Below, piece after piece: positions 46,206 to 57,769 of a stretch of DNA of 64,000 nt (position 1 is the stretch's first letter; the number at the start of each line of letters is the position of its first letter). The translations under genes were made by a program, and so were the position numbers. The notes beneath the pieces are model-generated. The model had not been told where the DNA came from. It did no database searches and saw nothing but the letters and a program-made list of their open reading frames with translations. Source of the DNA: Ahaetulla prasina (taxonomy: Eukaryota > Chordata > Lepidosauria > Squamata > Colubridae); contig NC_080542.1 in assembly GCF_028640845.1 (NCBI RefSeq), positions 62,447,064 through 62,511,063 of the forward strand, read 5' to 3'.

Positions 46206-46764
46206 TAAATTTAACAGATTGATATGCAAATCTTAGCTTTCCCTGCTTATAGAAGATTACCTTATAGACTGCTGACAACAAAATTAAAGTGCTTTGCATT
46301 TTCATATTGTGCATTAATGTTTTCATTACTAAAAATAAAATATTAGATTCTGGCTTCGGCATCATCATCGTTCTGTTTTTATGGTTCTCATTCTCCACCC
46401 CAGCCTAGCATCCAACTGTATCACATTCAGTTTAGTTAACTGGTAAAGAATAGAAGAAAGAACAATATAATTTTCATTCACTTTCCTAATACATCTTTCT
46501 AGAGACTAAAAGTTGCTGGCTATCTATTAATTGTGTGTTTTCATTTCAGAAGTATCCATTAACCTGTTATGCTTGCCCTGAGCTCAGAATGAATTATATT
46601 CATCAAGTCATTTTCCAAAGAAACAGAAACATGCCTTATCATTTCAATCGTCTAAATAAATAGTACTTGGAGGTGAAGATCTTGAAAAATCAAACACCTA
46701 TTATAAGATGCTGTTTTGTTTCAACTCTCTATTTACTTCACTGAAACCTCTGCAACTGTATTCA

Positions 46765-48720
46765 ATCAATCAGAATAGAGCTGGAAGGGACTTTGGAGTC
46801 TTCTAGTCCAGCCCCCTGCTCAAGCAGGAGACCCTATACCATTTCAGTCCAGTCTCTTCTTAAAAACCTCCAACGATGAAGCATCACAACTTCTGAAGGC
46901 AAGCTGTTCCACTGATCAATTGTTCTCACTGTCAGGAAGTTTCTCCTTAATTCCAGATTCCTTCTTTCCTTGATTAGTTTCCATTCATTGTTTATTGTCC
47001 TTCCCTCTGATGCTTCGGAAAATAAACTGACCTTCTCCTCTTTGTGGCAGTCTCTCAAATACTGGAATACTGCTATCATGTCCCCCCTAGTCCTTCTTTT
47101 CTGTAGACTAGCCAAACCCAAATCCTGCAACTGTTCTTCATGTTTTAGTCTCCAAGCCTTTAATCATCTTAGTTCTTTTCTTTGCATTTTTTCCAAAGTC
47201 TCAAAATCTTTTTTGTAATGTGGTGACAAAAACTGGATGAGTATTCCAGGTGTGGCCTTACTAAAGCTTTATAAAGTGGTACTAATACTTCACATGATGT
47301 TGATTCTATGCTTCTGTTTTTACACAACCAAGGATTGTATTATATTTTTTTGGTTGCTCCCTCACACTGCTGACTCATGTTTAAGTGATCATCTACTAGG
47401 ACTCCAAGGTCCCTCTTACTGCTTATGAGCCAGGTTTCACCTAATCTGTACTTGTACCTTTGGTTTTTCCTGTGCAGATATAAAACTTTCCTTTTCTCCA
47501 CATTAAATTTAATTTTGTTGGATAGGACCCATTATTCAAGTCTGTCAAGATCTTTTTGGATGTTGAGTTTGTCTTCTGGGTGTGGGCTATTCCTACCAGC
47601 TTAGTGTCATCTGCAAATTTGACGAATTGCCCTTCTACTGGTATTCCCTTATCTAAGCCATTTATGAAGGTATGGAAGAGTACTGGGCCTAAGACGGAAC
47701 CTTGTGGTACTCCACTGCTTACTTCCCTCCATGTAGATGTAGTACTATTAAGGACTACTCATTGAATATGGTTTGTCAGTCACTTACAAATCCATCATAT
47801 TTTTCTAGTTTACCAAGATGTAGGCTGTGGTCAACTTTGTCAAATGTCTTGCTGAAGTCTAAATATATTATGTCCACAGCATTTTGCTGGCCTACTAATT
47901 TAGTCACTTTTGTCAAGAATGAAATAAGATTGGTTTGGCATGGGCTGTTTTTAACAAACCCATGCTGGCTACTAATTTTTTTGTTTCCAGATGTTCACAT
48001 ATGGTTTTTTCTTATTTTTTTCCAAGTATACCTTTTCAGGTATTGATGTTAGACTGACTGGTCTCCAGTTTCCTGGGTCTGGTTTTTGTTTTTTTTAAAG
48101 AGGGAAACCGAATCAGCTCTGTTTCACTCCTCTGATAGTTCCCTAGTGCTCCAAGACTTTTTAAAAGATATGATACAATGGTTATGAGATAACATTTGCC
48201 AGCTCCTTCAGAACTCTGGGATGTAATCTGTCAGGTCCTGGTGATTTATATTCATCAAGGTCAGACAGGTGTTCTGTTACTATTTTCTTGCTTATTTTAA
48301 TTTTTATTTCTAGTCTGTCTTTTCAGTTATGTTTTTTGTAGGTTGGGCTATAATCTTGTGTGAAGACTGATGCAAAGAATGTGTTAAGTAGCTCTGCTTT
48401 CTCTATACTGCCTGTTACTTCTTTGCCATCTTCTGTTTCCTTGACTTTTTCTTGTTATTTATATGTTGATTTTTATTATTATTATTATCTTTTACTTTTG
48501 TTACAAGTTTTCGTTTATTCTGAGTCTTTGCTTTTCTGACTTCACTTTTGCAGATTCAGTGCTATCGGCTGATATTCTGTCTTAGTTATGTGTTCCTCTT
48601 TCAATTTTTTGTACTTATCCTATTGTCTTTCAGTTTATCAGCGAGATCTTTGTGCAACCATGCTGTTTTCTTCTTGGATTTGTTTTTCTTTTTCACTGGT
48701 ATGTTAAAAGGGTTCCTAAT
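46765..48720 (-). mobile_element. CR1 LINE, long degraded copy
   Basis: Minus strand. The 3' tail begins at about 46770 (AGAGCTGGAAGGGACTTTGG). 46834-47130 is open for the C-terminus (RRTRGDMIAVFQYLRDCHKE, RRNFLTVRTIDQWNSLPSEV). Upstream, on the plus strand, antisense RT motifs run to about 48000, and linker and endonuclease-proximal sequence reaches about 48720. Frameshifts throughout. Confidence 0.85.
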
Positions 48721-49805
48721 ATCACACTTTTTCCCAATCTATTATTTAACTGAGGATATTAAATCCTGGCCACTGAATGGCTTTCTATCAAGTAAAACTG
48801 GAATATGCTTTGTCAAAGATGCTAGCCTAAAAGTTTACAGCAGAATAAGGGTGTAAAAAGTAGAAAGGTGATATTGCGGGATAGCTGTTTACCCATCTTC
48901 TCCCAGACACCTAAATATTTGCTATGACAGTCTTACATTCCATGTGCTATTATCATTCACATTTTCCAAGCAGATTAAACTTTCTAAAGATTAAAAGCTT
49001 CTGGCAATATTTTTATTCATTGTAGTACTTAAGCACCCCCCTCTTTTTTTCTTTTTTCTTTTTGGTATTTCCCTGTAATTATTAAAGAAGAAGAAACAAC
49101 TTTTTCCAAGCTGAAGGTCATACTTCCCTCTTTAAATAACATGCTGGAGAACATTCCAAAAAGTAAATGAGAACAAGACAAAGATACTGAGTGAATTTTA
49201 TTTTGTTTCGCAATTTTAAAAACCGCTTAATTTCAACTATTGCTGTCAATTAAAAATATATTAGTGATCTATATGCATCTTGGTCTTCTGTAGCACCTAT
49301 TTCTCAGCCTTGGATATTGAAGGTATTTGCTGTGTTTTGATTAATTATTGTTGAATGAAGCAAAGACTTACACTAGTGAGTAATACACAGCAGGAAGAGC
49401 GAACAAAAAGAAATAAGATGCTTTTATAATGTTTAGCTTAGTTTTGGGCATTTTTATTTTGACACATCATCAATAACCACATTTACTATGATTTATTGCA
49501 CTGTTTGCTCCATGTTGTCTAACATTATTTTTACTGTTTGAGGATCCCTATGCAGTTCTGGTAGCTATATTTGTATTACAGAAGTCTTTATTCTAGTTGC
49601 ATTGCTATACAAATAGAATAAAGGTATAAACTGAGATTGCTGAGAACAAATGACTAAAAATACTATGCAAATTAATATTCTTATTACACAAACTGTATTC
49701 AAATGCAATTAGTATGCAAATATGCCCTTATTTTTGGATTCAAAGATCTGATAGTCCTAAACTGAGGGTTTTGATGTCAAACACATCAGTACTTTGAATA
49801 CCTAG

Positions 49806-49995
49806 TGTTATGTATTAACAGTTGTGCCTTTAAATATTTGAGCGGGAAATCAGCACGTTGCTGATTGGACAAAGCCTCCAGCAGAACTGTATAAAAGGAG
49901 AGGTTTTTCCCCCAGCCTGTTGCTGGGTTCACCCTATATTAAAGAGCTGTTGTCACTACCCTGGTCTCCAGCCTCGTTACTTCCCGAACTTAACA
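49806..49995 (+). repeat. 5' LTR
   Basis: Begins TG and ends CA. Contains an inverted CCAAT (GATTGG near 49863), a TATA box (TATAAAA, 49890-49896) and ATTAAA (49938-49943) as a polyadenylation signal. Confidence 0.95.
49890..49896 (+). promoter_or_regulatory. LTR TATA box
   Basis: TATAAAA in the context ACTGTATAAAAGGAGAGG, about 100 bp before the LTR end. The same box occurs in the 3' LTR. Confidence 0.8.
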
Positions 49996-50092
49996 TTGGC
50001 GACGAAGGTGGGATCTCGAGGCTAAGGGGAACCAGAACCGAGCTGAAGCACGCTAGTTCCGAACCCAGCAAACTCAGGGCAGAAACGCGGAA

Positions 50093-52024
50093 ATGGCAAA
50101 CACGCCGCCCGCCCCGTACAACCCGGGCAAGGAGAAATGGGGAACATATATGACCCGTTTCGAAAGCTTTCTAGAAGCCAACGAGCTCAGGATCCCTGAT
50201 AACCGCAAACGGGCTTACTTCCTAAGCCATTGCGGGCCGGAGGTAATCGAGATTGCGGAAGCCCTGGCAGAGCCAACGCCGATACAATCGGTATCGTGGC
50301 CGACTCTGCAGACTTTGCTGAAAAACCATTTCGCACCGACGCCGTCCAAATACGTGCAGCGGTTTGAATTCGGAGAACGTAGACAGATGGAGGGCGAGTC
50401 CATCGGAGACTACATGGCCGCTTTAAGAAGAGCGTCCAAGGACTGCGGATACCGAGACTTAGACGAAGTGCTACTCGAGCAACTCATCCGAGGGGTCAAG
50501 GACATCCGCCTACGGCGTCGACTGCTAGCCAGGAGCAACCTGACCCTAGCCACCGCTCTGGACGAAGCCAGAGCACACGAAATGTCTACTAAAGCAGCAG
50601 AGACCCTGCAAAAGCCTCTTCAATCCAAGGCGAGCGCAAAGCCAACGCCAGTACACCAGGAGGAGATTCAGTCCGAATCCGAAGGTGAGGGCGAGGATGA
50701 GGAAGGGGTCTGCCGGACCGAGAAACGCGACACTGAGGATCGTGACGAGTGCGGTAGCTGCGGAGGGCAGCATCAGCGCCAACGCTGCAGGTTTAAAGAT
50801 GCAACATGCCGGCGGTGTGGGAAGAAAGGACACTTAGCTCAGGTTTGCAGAGCGGCCCAACCTTCCCGCCGAAAATTCAAATCGGCCAATCAAAACGCGG
50901 AACCGGAAAGGCGGCCCGCGATTGGTTCAAACAAGAAAGGCGCGAAGTCTAACCAAACGACTGTCATTATAGGCCGCGCCTCAACCAAAGTGGAAAAGAA
51001 GATTTTCACAAAGCCCAAGATCGAAGGAGTACGGTGCAGGCTTGAGGTAGACACGGGATCAGCGATCACCATCATGTCCTGGGACACTCTGGCGAAGTCG
51101 CTGCCGTCCGTCGCGAAGCGCCATCTGCAAGCACAGCGGCTACGAGTGCACGACTACCAGGGAAATCGCATCCCTGTTCGAGGGACCACCTCCGTCCGAG
51201 TCGAGTACGGCCCTCACAAAAAGACCCTGCCCATCACGATCGTCGAAGGAACTCTGCCCAGTCTGTTGGGACTAGACTGGTTCCGTGCCCTGGGCATGGG
51301 AGTGACTGGCATCTACAGAAGTGACTGCAATTTGAAAGACATTCTCTTTAACGAGTTCGAAGATGTCTTCAAGGACTGCCTGGGCAAGTACAAGGGGACC
51401 CCAGTACAAGGGTCTGGCCCAGTCACATCAAAGGAAGTGGCTCGGGCATCATACCGGGACATTGTGTTAAGGACTGTACTCGGTTGGGTACAGAGAGGGT
51501 GGCCCGCTGCGCCGGGCGAACGGTTCAAAGAATTTGTTAAGAAACGTGATGAGCTCTCGGCTCAAGGGGGGTGCCTGTTATGGGGTGATCGTGTAATAAT
51601 TCCTGTTAAGTTAAGGGGCAAGGTATTGGACCTCCTCCACGAGGGTCACCCAGGCATCGTGAGGATGAAGGGGTTAGCTAGGAGCTATGTATGGTGGCCA
51701 CTCATGGACGCAGAGATTGCTGAGAGGGTAGGGAAATGCCAAGCTTGCCAAGAGTCCAGACCGCTACCTCCAACAGCCCCAGTCAGAGAATGGGAAAAGC
51801 CCCAAGGGCCTTGGTCAAGAATCCACATTGACTTTGCTGGCCCCTTTCACGGCCAAACGTTCCTAGTGGTGGTGGACGCATTTTCCAAATGGTTAGAGAT
51901 CATACTTATGAAGCCCACCACAGCCGAAACAGTAATCGCAACCCTGCGCCACCTATTCGCAACTCACGGGTTGCCGGACACTCTGGTGTCCGACAATGGG
52001 CCCCACCACGGCAGCCCAGTTTGA
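50093..52024 (+). CDS. Gag-protease-integrase fusion ORF of the Gypsy element (643 codons)
   Basis: Starts at an ATG about 97 bases after the 5' LTR. Residues 1-170 are a retrotransposon gag capsid-like domain (YVQRFEFGERRQMEGESIGD). Near 220 and 239 are two zinc knuckles: a variant CGSCGGQHQRQRC and a canonical CRRCGKKGHLAQVC. Near 319 is the protease active site VDTGSAITIMSW, with LLGLDWF near 390. At about residue 435-445 the sequence passes from the post-protease FEDVFKDCLGKYKGTP directly to the integrase side, with no RT or RNase H motif. Integrase follows: HEGHPG and CQACQ (zinc-binding HHCC, 516-550), HIDFAGPF (first catalytic Asp, ~580) and VSDNGP (second, ~634). The frame then stops ten codons later because of a small deletion. 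It would need RT in trans. Confidence 0.92.
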   Translation: MANTPPAPYNPGKEKWGTYMTRFESFLEANELRIPDNRKRAYFLSHCGPEVIEIAEALAEPTPIQSVSWPTLQTLLKNHFAPTPSKYVQRFEFGERRQMEGESIGDYMAALRRASKDCGYRDLDEVLLEQLIRGVKDIRLRRRLLARSNLTLATALDEARAHEMSTKAAETLQKPLQSKASAKPTPVHQEEIQSESEGEGEDEEGVCRTEKRDTEDRDECGSCGGQHQRQRCRFKDATCRRCGKKGHLAQVCRAAQPSRRKFKSANQNAEPERRPAIGSNKKGAKSNQTTVIIGRASTKVEKKIFTKPKIEGVRCRLEVDTGSAITIMSWDTLAKSLPSVAKRHLQAQRLRVHDYQGNRIPVRGTTSVRVEYGPHKKTLPITIVEGTLPSLLGLDWFRALGMGVTGIYRSDCNLKDILFNEFEDVFKDCLGKYKGTPVQGSGPVTSKEVARASYRDIVLRTVLGWVQRGWPAAPGERFKEFVKKRDELSAQGGCLLWGDRVIIPVKLRGKVLDLLHEGHPGIVRMKGLARSYVWWPLMDAEIAERVGKCQACQESRPLPPTAPVREWEKPQGPWSRIHIDFAGPFHGQTFLVVVDAFSKWLEIILMKPTTAETVIATLRHLFATHGLPDTLVSDNGPHHGSPV

Positions 52025-52829
52025 AGAGTACCTGGCAGAGGAAGGCATCCGACATGCCCTCTCTGCACCTTTCCACCCTGCGTCGAATGGCCTTGCAGAG
52101 CGTTCCGTCCGGAGCGCTAAGGAGGCATTGTCCAGGCTAAAGCCAGGTGACTGGCAAACAAAAATAGACTTTTTCCTAGCCGTCCAGCATAGAACCCCAA
52201 GCACAGCCACTGGGAAAAGCCCAGCCGAATTGCTAATGGGACGAAAACTCCGGTGCCCACTTGACCGTTTGAACCCCCATTACACACCCGAGGGTTACAA
52301 GGGGGAGATAGAAAAAACAAGGGAAATGAGCATAGGCGACCGGGTGTGGGCCCGAAACTATGGGGACGGCCCTAGTTGGCTCGCAGGACAAGTAACAAGA
52401 GTAACAGGGCCAAAATCGTATGTGGTAGAGCTACCAGACAACCGAATGTGGCGGCACCACATAGACCAGTTAAGGAAACGAATAACTGACCAAACCGAAC
52501 CAACAGAGACAGGAAATGACCAATACCACTTTGAATCCACAGCTGACAATGACCCGGGGGAGGCGCAAGACTTAGCTGAGGTCCCAGAGTTCCAGCGACG
52601 CCATCAGGTCCCCGAGGAAAACAGCAAGGAAAATCCCAAAATTAATCCAAAGCCGGATGGCCAAGAAAAAGAGTCGGCCAATAATCCAGAGCCCGATGGC
52701 CCAGAGAAAGAGCTGGGAGGAGAAAACAGCCCCTCCGACCAGCTCAAAACACCACCCAGAACTGAACCGCGCAGGTCAGAAAGAACTAGGAGACGCCCAG
52801 GTTATTTGCGTGACTACGTCGAAAAATAA
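51996..52829 (+). pseudogene. Integrase C-terminal half, shifted frame
   Basis: This frame continues the integrase after the break near 52005. It has AAQFEEYLAEEGI, then SNGLAERSVRSAKEAL with the third catalytic residue (Glu), MGRKLRCPLDRLNP, and the C-terminal GDRVWARNYGDG...TGPKSYVVEL module (GPY/F type). An acidic, proline-rich tail ends RRSERTRRRPGYLRDYVEK. It has no start of its own; the ATG at 51996 is only the codon that happens to lie there. The break separates the second Asp from the Glu, so a single active integrase is not encoded. Confidence 0.88.
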
Positions 52830-52867
52830 CATGTAAATAAATATGTAAATAAGACCAAGTGTTTTCT

Positions 52868-52880
52868 GGGAGGGGAGGAG
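52868..52880 (+). promoter_or_regulatory. Polypurine tract
   Basis: GGGAGGGGAGGAG directly before the 3' LTR, the usual primer site for plus-strand DNA synthesis. Confidence 0.85.
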
Positions 52881-53070
52881 TGTTATGTATTAACAGTTGT
52901 GCCTTTAAATATTTGAGCGGGAAATCAGCACGTTGCTGATTGGACAAAGCCTCCAGCAGAACTGTATAAAAGGAGAGGTTTTTCCCCCAGCCTGTTGCTG
53001 GGTTCACCCTATATTAAAGAGCTGTTGTCACTACCCTGGTCTCCAGCCTCGTTACTTCCCGAACTTAACA
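52881..53070 (+). repeat. 3' LTR
   Basis: 190 bp, identical by eye to the 5' LTR over its full length, followed by the duplicated CCTAG. Confidence 0.95.
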
Positions 53071-53529
53071 CCTAGAGTTAATTGTCAAGAGCACTTTGTT
53101 GCTGAAAGATCTATACTACACAAGTTCACACAAAATCTCCTGTTCTATCTTCTGTGAAAGTGATATTCTTATTTATTTCAATATATATGCAAATAGGTTT
53201 TATTAAATGCTACTGTTTACCATAAAAATCACAAGATGTCAATATTTCTGGAGAGTACTGTTAAGTTTCCTTATAAATAAGAACTTGTAGTGCTCAATTA
53301 AAAATAAAGCTTCTTTTTGATTAATTTTCAATCAAATTGCAACAGGTTTTTCTATTTTGTCATCAAAGGTCTACAAATAAGACAATTGTTTTACATGACA
53401 ATTATACATACTTCACAAATAAATTCAAGCTTTTCTTCTAGTGGACGTATTATCTTATTAAATATTTACAGAAAAAACTACTTCTACATGGGTCAGAACA
53501 TATTTTTCCCCTCTTCTTCTTAGAGCCTA

Positions 53530-53785
53530 AGAAGAAGCTGAGCGGTGGCGCAGTAGTTAGTGTGCAGTACTGCAGGCTACTTCTGCTGACTGCTAGCTGC
53601 CTGCAGTTTGGCAGATTGAATCTCACCAGGCTTAAGGTTGCCTCAGCCTTCCATCCTTCCGAGGTGGGTAAAACGGGGACCCAAATTGTTGGGGGCAATA
53701 TGCTGACTTTGTAAACAGCTTAGAGAGGGCTGTAAAGCATTGTAAAGCAGTATATAAGTCTAAGTGCTATTGCTATTGCTATTAT
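53530..53785 (+). mobile_element. Sauria-type tRNA SINE
   Basis: Head GCTGAGCGGTGGCGCAGTAG (A box) and GCAGATTGAATCTCACC (B box), then AGGTTGCCTCAGCCTTCCAT. The tail is GTAAACAGCTTAGAGAGGGC, TGTAAAGCAGTATATAAGTC and (TGCTAT)n. The central block is shared with the SINEs at 13531 and 36001, but the tail is different (Bov-B type as I recall). Confidence 0.88.
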
Positions 53786-53999
53786 GTGTGAAAAAGGGAG
53801 GAGTAGATAGAGGGAAAGGGGGAGAAAGTGTATGAGACTGAGAAAAAACGAAAAACATGTAATTTTACAACCAAGTTTGAGTAAAAATTTGTAAATATGT
53901 CCTAATAAATTATCTTAATGCTGCAACACAATGCATTCAGAAAATAATGCATTGTTTTTTGCATTAATTGGAATTTTTTTTCCATTAATTGCAAAAAGT

Positions 54000-54260
54000 G
54001 GGGATTTTGGAAAGAGACTCTGGTCTCTTCCCAAAATCCCCAAAGCTTTAACCAAAGACTATCTACTATTGACCTCACCCCATTCCTAAGAGGTCTGTAA
54101 GGGGCGTGCATAAGAGCACCAGCGTGCCTACCATTCCTGTCCTAATGTTCCCTTTGATTGTATCTAATTCGTATGGTTATTTCATGCTTATACTTATATA
54201 TACTGTTATGTTTGACAAATAAATAAAAATAAATAAATAAATAAATAAAAATAAATATTC
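54000..54260 (+). mobile_element. Non-LTR element 3' end with inverted 5' junction
   Basis: GGTCTCTTCCCAAAATCCCC onward matches the family of 16440-16882 through the (AAATA)n tail. The 19 bases before it (GGGGATTTTGGAAAGAGAC, 54000-54018) are its near-perfect reverse complement, making a small fold-back at the 5' junction. Confidence 0.82.
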
Positions 54261-54689
54261 AGACCCTCTGCACTTTTGTCAGTTTTGTTTGCTGCAACCC
54301 TGATTCTACAGTTGTTGAAATTTATTTTTCTCTCATTGATCTACAGTCTTTTTTTATTTATAGTAAATTTACAGACATTTTTAAAATTCTGTTTTCACTT
54401 TGTCATTATTGGGAACTGAGTGTAGATTAATGAGAAAAAACATGAATTTCAACAACTGTAGTATCAGGTTGTAGCATAACAAAATTGATTTTAAACTTAC
54501 CGCAATTGTCCTGTAAATAAAAAGCATTTGATGGTGATGCTAGTAGTGAAATTGTTAGACTTTTTCTTGCTTCTAAGGATTTCACATTTTTAACGATCTT
54601 TTTCTTATATCATTTCAAAAGTCTTCTTTATTTACTGTATTTACCAGAAACATCTATGAAGTTCATTAGCTAACACTCTTCCTTCTATA

Positions 54690-55023
54690 CAGATACTCCT
54701 TGACTTAAGATTTACAATTGAGCCCAAAATTTCTGTTGCTAAGTGAAACCTGTTAAGTAAAATTTTCCCCATTTTACCACCTTTTTTGCCACAGTTGTTA
54801 GTAGCACGGGTTAAGTGAATCTGGCTTTCCCATTGACTTTGCTTGTTCAGAACGTCGCAAAAGATGATCACATGACCCAAGACACTTCAGTGTTTGAATT
54901 TTGATCATGTGATCATGGGGATGCTGCAATGGTGGTAAATGTGAAAAAGTCTTAAATCATATTTTTCAGTGCTGTTGTAACTTCAAACAATCCCTATATG
55001 AATTGTAAGACGATGACTACTTG
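54690..55023. mobile_element. mariner-like MITE (family of 37237-37632)
   Basis: CAGATACTCCTTGACTTAAG at the left, GATGACTACTTG at the right, with TA on both flanks (54688-54689, 55024-55025). Internal TTGATCATGTGATCATGGGG matches the other copies. Confidence 0.82.
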
Positions 55024-55923
55024 TAGTTATATCTGACATTAGGAAATGTTATCCATTCTGTTATTCATGATAAGCCACTAGTTCCAGAATATGTACTGTA
55101 TTTGAAAAAGCTAGTTTATCTCATCTTTCAAGTTTTGCAAAATTTGGATCTTATTCTTGTTTTCTCTCATTGCATGTGAATCTATTAATTGTTCTTTGCC
55201 AGATCTCTTATTCTTTATCTTTGGTTTGAATTAGTGCCATTCAAAATAAAATATTTGTGTAATGCATTTATTTTTATTGTTCTAGCTAGGAATATTTTTC
55301 CATATTTCCATTATTTTTCCATTATTCATTTTCTTGAATAAATTGTCGTAAATATATTTATTGTATCCTGTCAATTAAAGCTCAAAAAATCATTCTTTTT
55401 TCTCCTTCTTTTCTTTCCTTTCACTCTTTCTCATCTCATAGCTGGTTTTTATTTCACAAAAAAATTTTTTTTCCCCCAGAAATTAAGTTCCTTGGTATAT
55501 AATTCCATTAATATCAATTGGCAGGTCATACAATGGTAAACGTTGGAAATGTAATAACAAAGAAAAAACATTTTATCATATATGGTAGCTGTGCAAAAAG
55601 ATTCAAAAGTACTCAAAAGAAATATACCAAAACACTCCCAAAATTTTAAAAATGGAAGCAAAATTCTATTTATTAGGTATACTCTGAGGGAAGATAAATC
55701 AAATGTACTGTACAATATATGTTGACAGTGACAAGAATCCATCCAATGCAACACAGGAAACAAGAAATGTTGCCAACACTTCAAATTTAGAAGACTGAAA
55801 TTGGAGAATACATAGCACTGGAAACCTACTAAGTATCTATTCACAACAGAAATCTCATGAAATCCAAACAAGAATGGTTCCCTTCTATTCAATACATTAC
55901 ATAGCAAAGCAAGTTAAGACATT

Positions 55924-56330
55924 TAGAATCATAGAACCATAGGGCTGGAAGGTATCTTGGAGATCTTCTAGTCCAAGCTCCTGCCCAAGGCAGGAGACCT
56001 TATTCCACCCTGGACTAATGGTTGCCCAGTCTATTCTACAAAACTTCCAGGAACCACAACTCAAGGCAAACTGTTCCATTGATTAATTGTTCTCATTGTT
56101 GGAAAATTTCTCCTTAGTTCCAGGTTGGATCTTTTTAAAACAAATTTCCACCCATTGCTTCTTGTCCTGTTCTTAGGTGCTTTGGTGTAGAATCAACCTC
56201 CTCCTCCTTGTGTGATAGCTCCTCAGTACCAGAAGACAGATATCATACCATCCCTAATCCTTCTCTCTGTTAAGCTGGACATACCTAGTTCCTTTAACTG
56301 TTCATCATACAGAACGTAGTTTTTTTAGGG
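55924..56330 (-). mobile_element. CR1 LINE 3' end
   Basis: Minus-strand CR1 tail: AGAATCATAGAACCATAGGG, CTTGGAGATCTTCTAGTCC, and TTGATTAATTGTTCTCATTG in the C-terminal region. Confidence 0.85.
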
Positions 56331-57769
56331 GGAGGAGAGGAAACTGATTAAAAATAATTAAAATGACCATAGTAAATCAGTAGTTGCTGATTTCAATAGC
56401 AACTAAATCAGTAGTTGTCCAAAGCAGAGTATAAAAAGACTGAACCACTAACAGGAAAGACTGTGTTTATCAATGGGATAAAACTTAATAACAGGGATGA
56501 GTTTCAGTTTCAAGTTCTATATGGCTTTTAAAAAGCAGAGCAATGAGCAACTACTGGACAACTTCCTCTGGATATTGACAAAAACTGTCTGAAGATGGAA
56601 GTTAGACTGCTTTACCTTCCCTCCAATATTCTAAAAATAAGGATTGGTTAAGAGTAAGGATCTCATCCAAGAAGCAAATGAGATATTTAAAAAGAACTTA
56701 ATGAGGAGAAACTTACATATGAAAAAAACTTCACTATGATCGACTGAGGCCCCAAATGGCCCTAAATGAGAGCTCATACAACAACCTTTGTAGATCCAAT
56801 CAAGAACACTTTCTCTGATCTCTGTAAAGATTCTTTCAAGGCCAAGCAACACTTCAAATGAAAGACCATAAAATCTTGACAACATATCCTTCCCCCCACC
56901 CACCCCATACCAAAGGAAATACATGTATCAATAAGGATGCAATAGACAGGGATCCTACTATCAAAGTTTAATTTCATCTGGAATTTCAAATAGCACATTT
57001 TCATATAGGATTGCATAAAGATGAACCCCAAGCTTAAATGATATACATTAACTATAAAATATGCAGCAGGATTCTTAGAAACCTAAAGTGAATGGCTTCT
57101 AGGGCATTTTCTGTAAGTCTGCAGAAAACTCTGCACCATATAACAAGATGGTTAGCATTTTACTCAAAATGGCTACCTGTTTGGGAATTGTCATTGGGCT
57201 TCAGTATAATAATAGAAGCATTTGGGTATAAACTGAAATGTAACAGAAGGGATACCTCCACATATCAGACTAAAATAAATTTTAGCTTGTTCAGTTTGTT
57301 AACAAGTTGCTTGACTATAGTAAACAAGACAACTTATTTTTCAAATTGTTAATTTCTATATTTGTAGCCAAATATAGAATCTATCATAGATTAGCCAGAG
57401 TTTGTGAAAGAATAATTCCATTCCGTATACAGAAGAATGGAATTCTTACTTAACATTGAGGGTAACACTTCTTTTCTTTAAGACTATTTTTCTACCAAAG
57501 AAATGTAACAATTAAATAAGAGTGGAACAAGAAAACACATTGCTCGATACTTTTCAAAGGTATCAAATTGAAGAAGAGAGACCTCCTGTAACAACATATC
57601 TAACCTATATTTTTTTTCCTTATTTATGAACACTAGGTGGCAGCCTATGGAAGAAGCTGCCAATTTCTTCCAAGCGTCAGATATTGAATCAAAATCCATC
57701 TATAATCAATGAAAACTCATACAAGTTCTTTTTGGGCAACTGGAGTATTTTCTCACCAACTGATGAAGT

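Larger units (their letters stand above)
49806..53070 (+). mobile_element. Ty3/Gypsy LTR retrotransposon, RT/RNase H deleted
   Basis: Two 190-bp LTRs (49806-49995 and 52881-53070), both TGTTATG...TTAACA, appear identical. CCTAG is directly repeated outside them (49801-49805, 53071-53075). TTGGCGACGAAGGTGGGA follows the 5' LTR as a putative primer-binding site, and GGGAGGGGAGGAG precedes the 3' LTR as the polypurine tract. Between them lie gag, protease and integrase. Reverse transcriptase and RNase H are absent. The domain order places it in Ty3/Gypsy; gag and integrase resemble Mag-type (K02A2.6-like) elements as I recall them. Its GC content is far above the surrounding intron. Confidence 0.95.

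Noticed and set aside
48548..48856. 102-codon open frame
   Set aside because: It is mostly antisense to a degraded CR1 and rich in Phe/Leu from T-rich sequence.
57092..57352. 86-codon open frame
   Set aside because: No recognisable motif, no splice sites that fit ADCY1, and composition like the surrounding intron.
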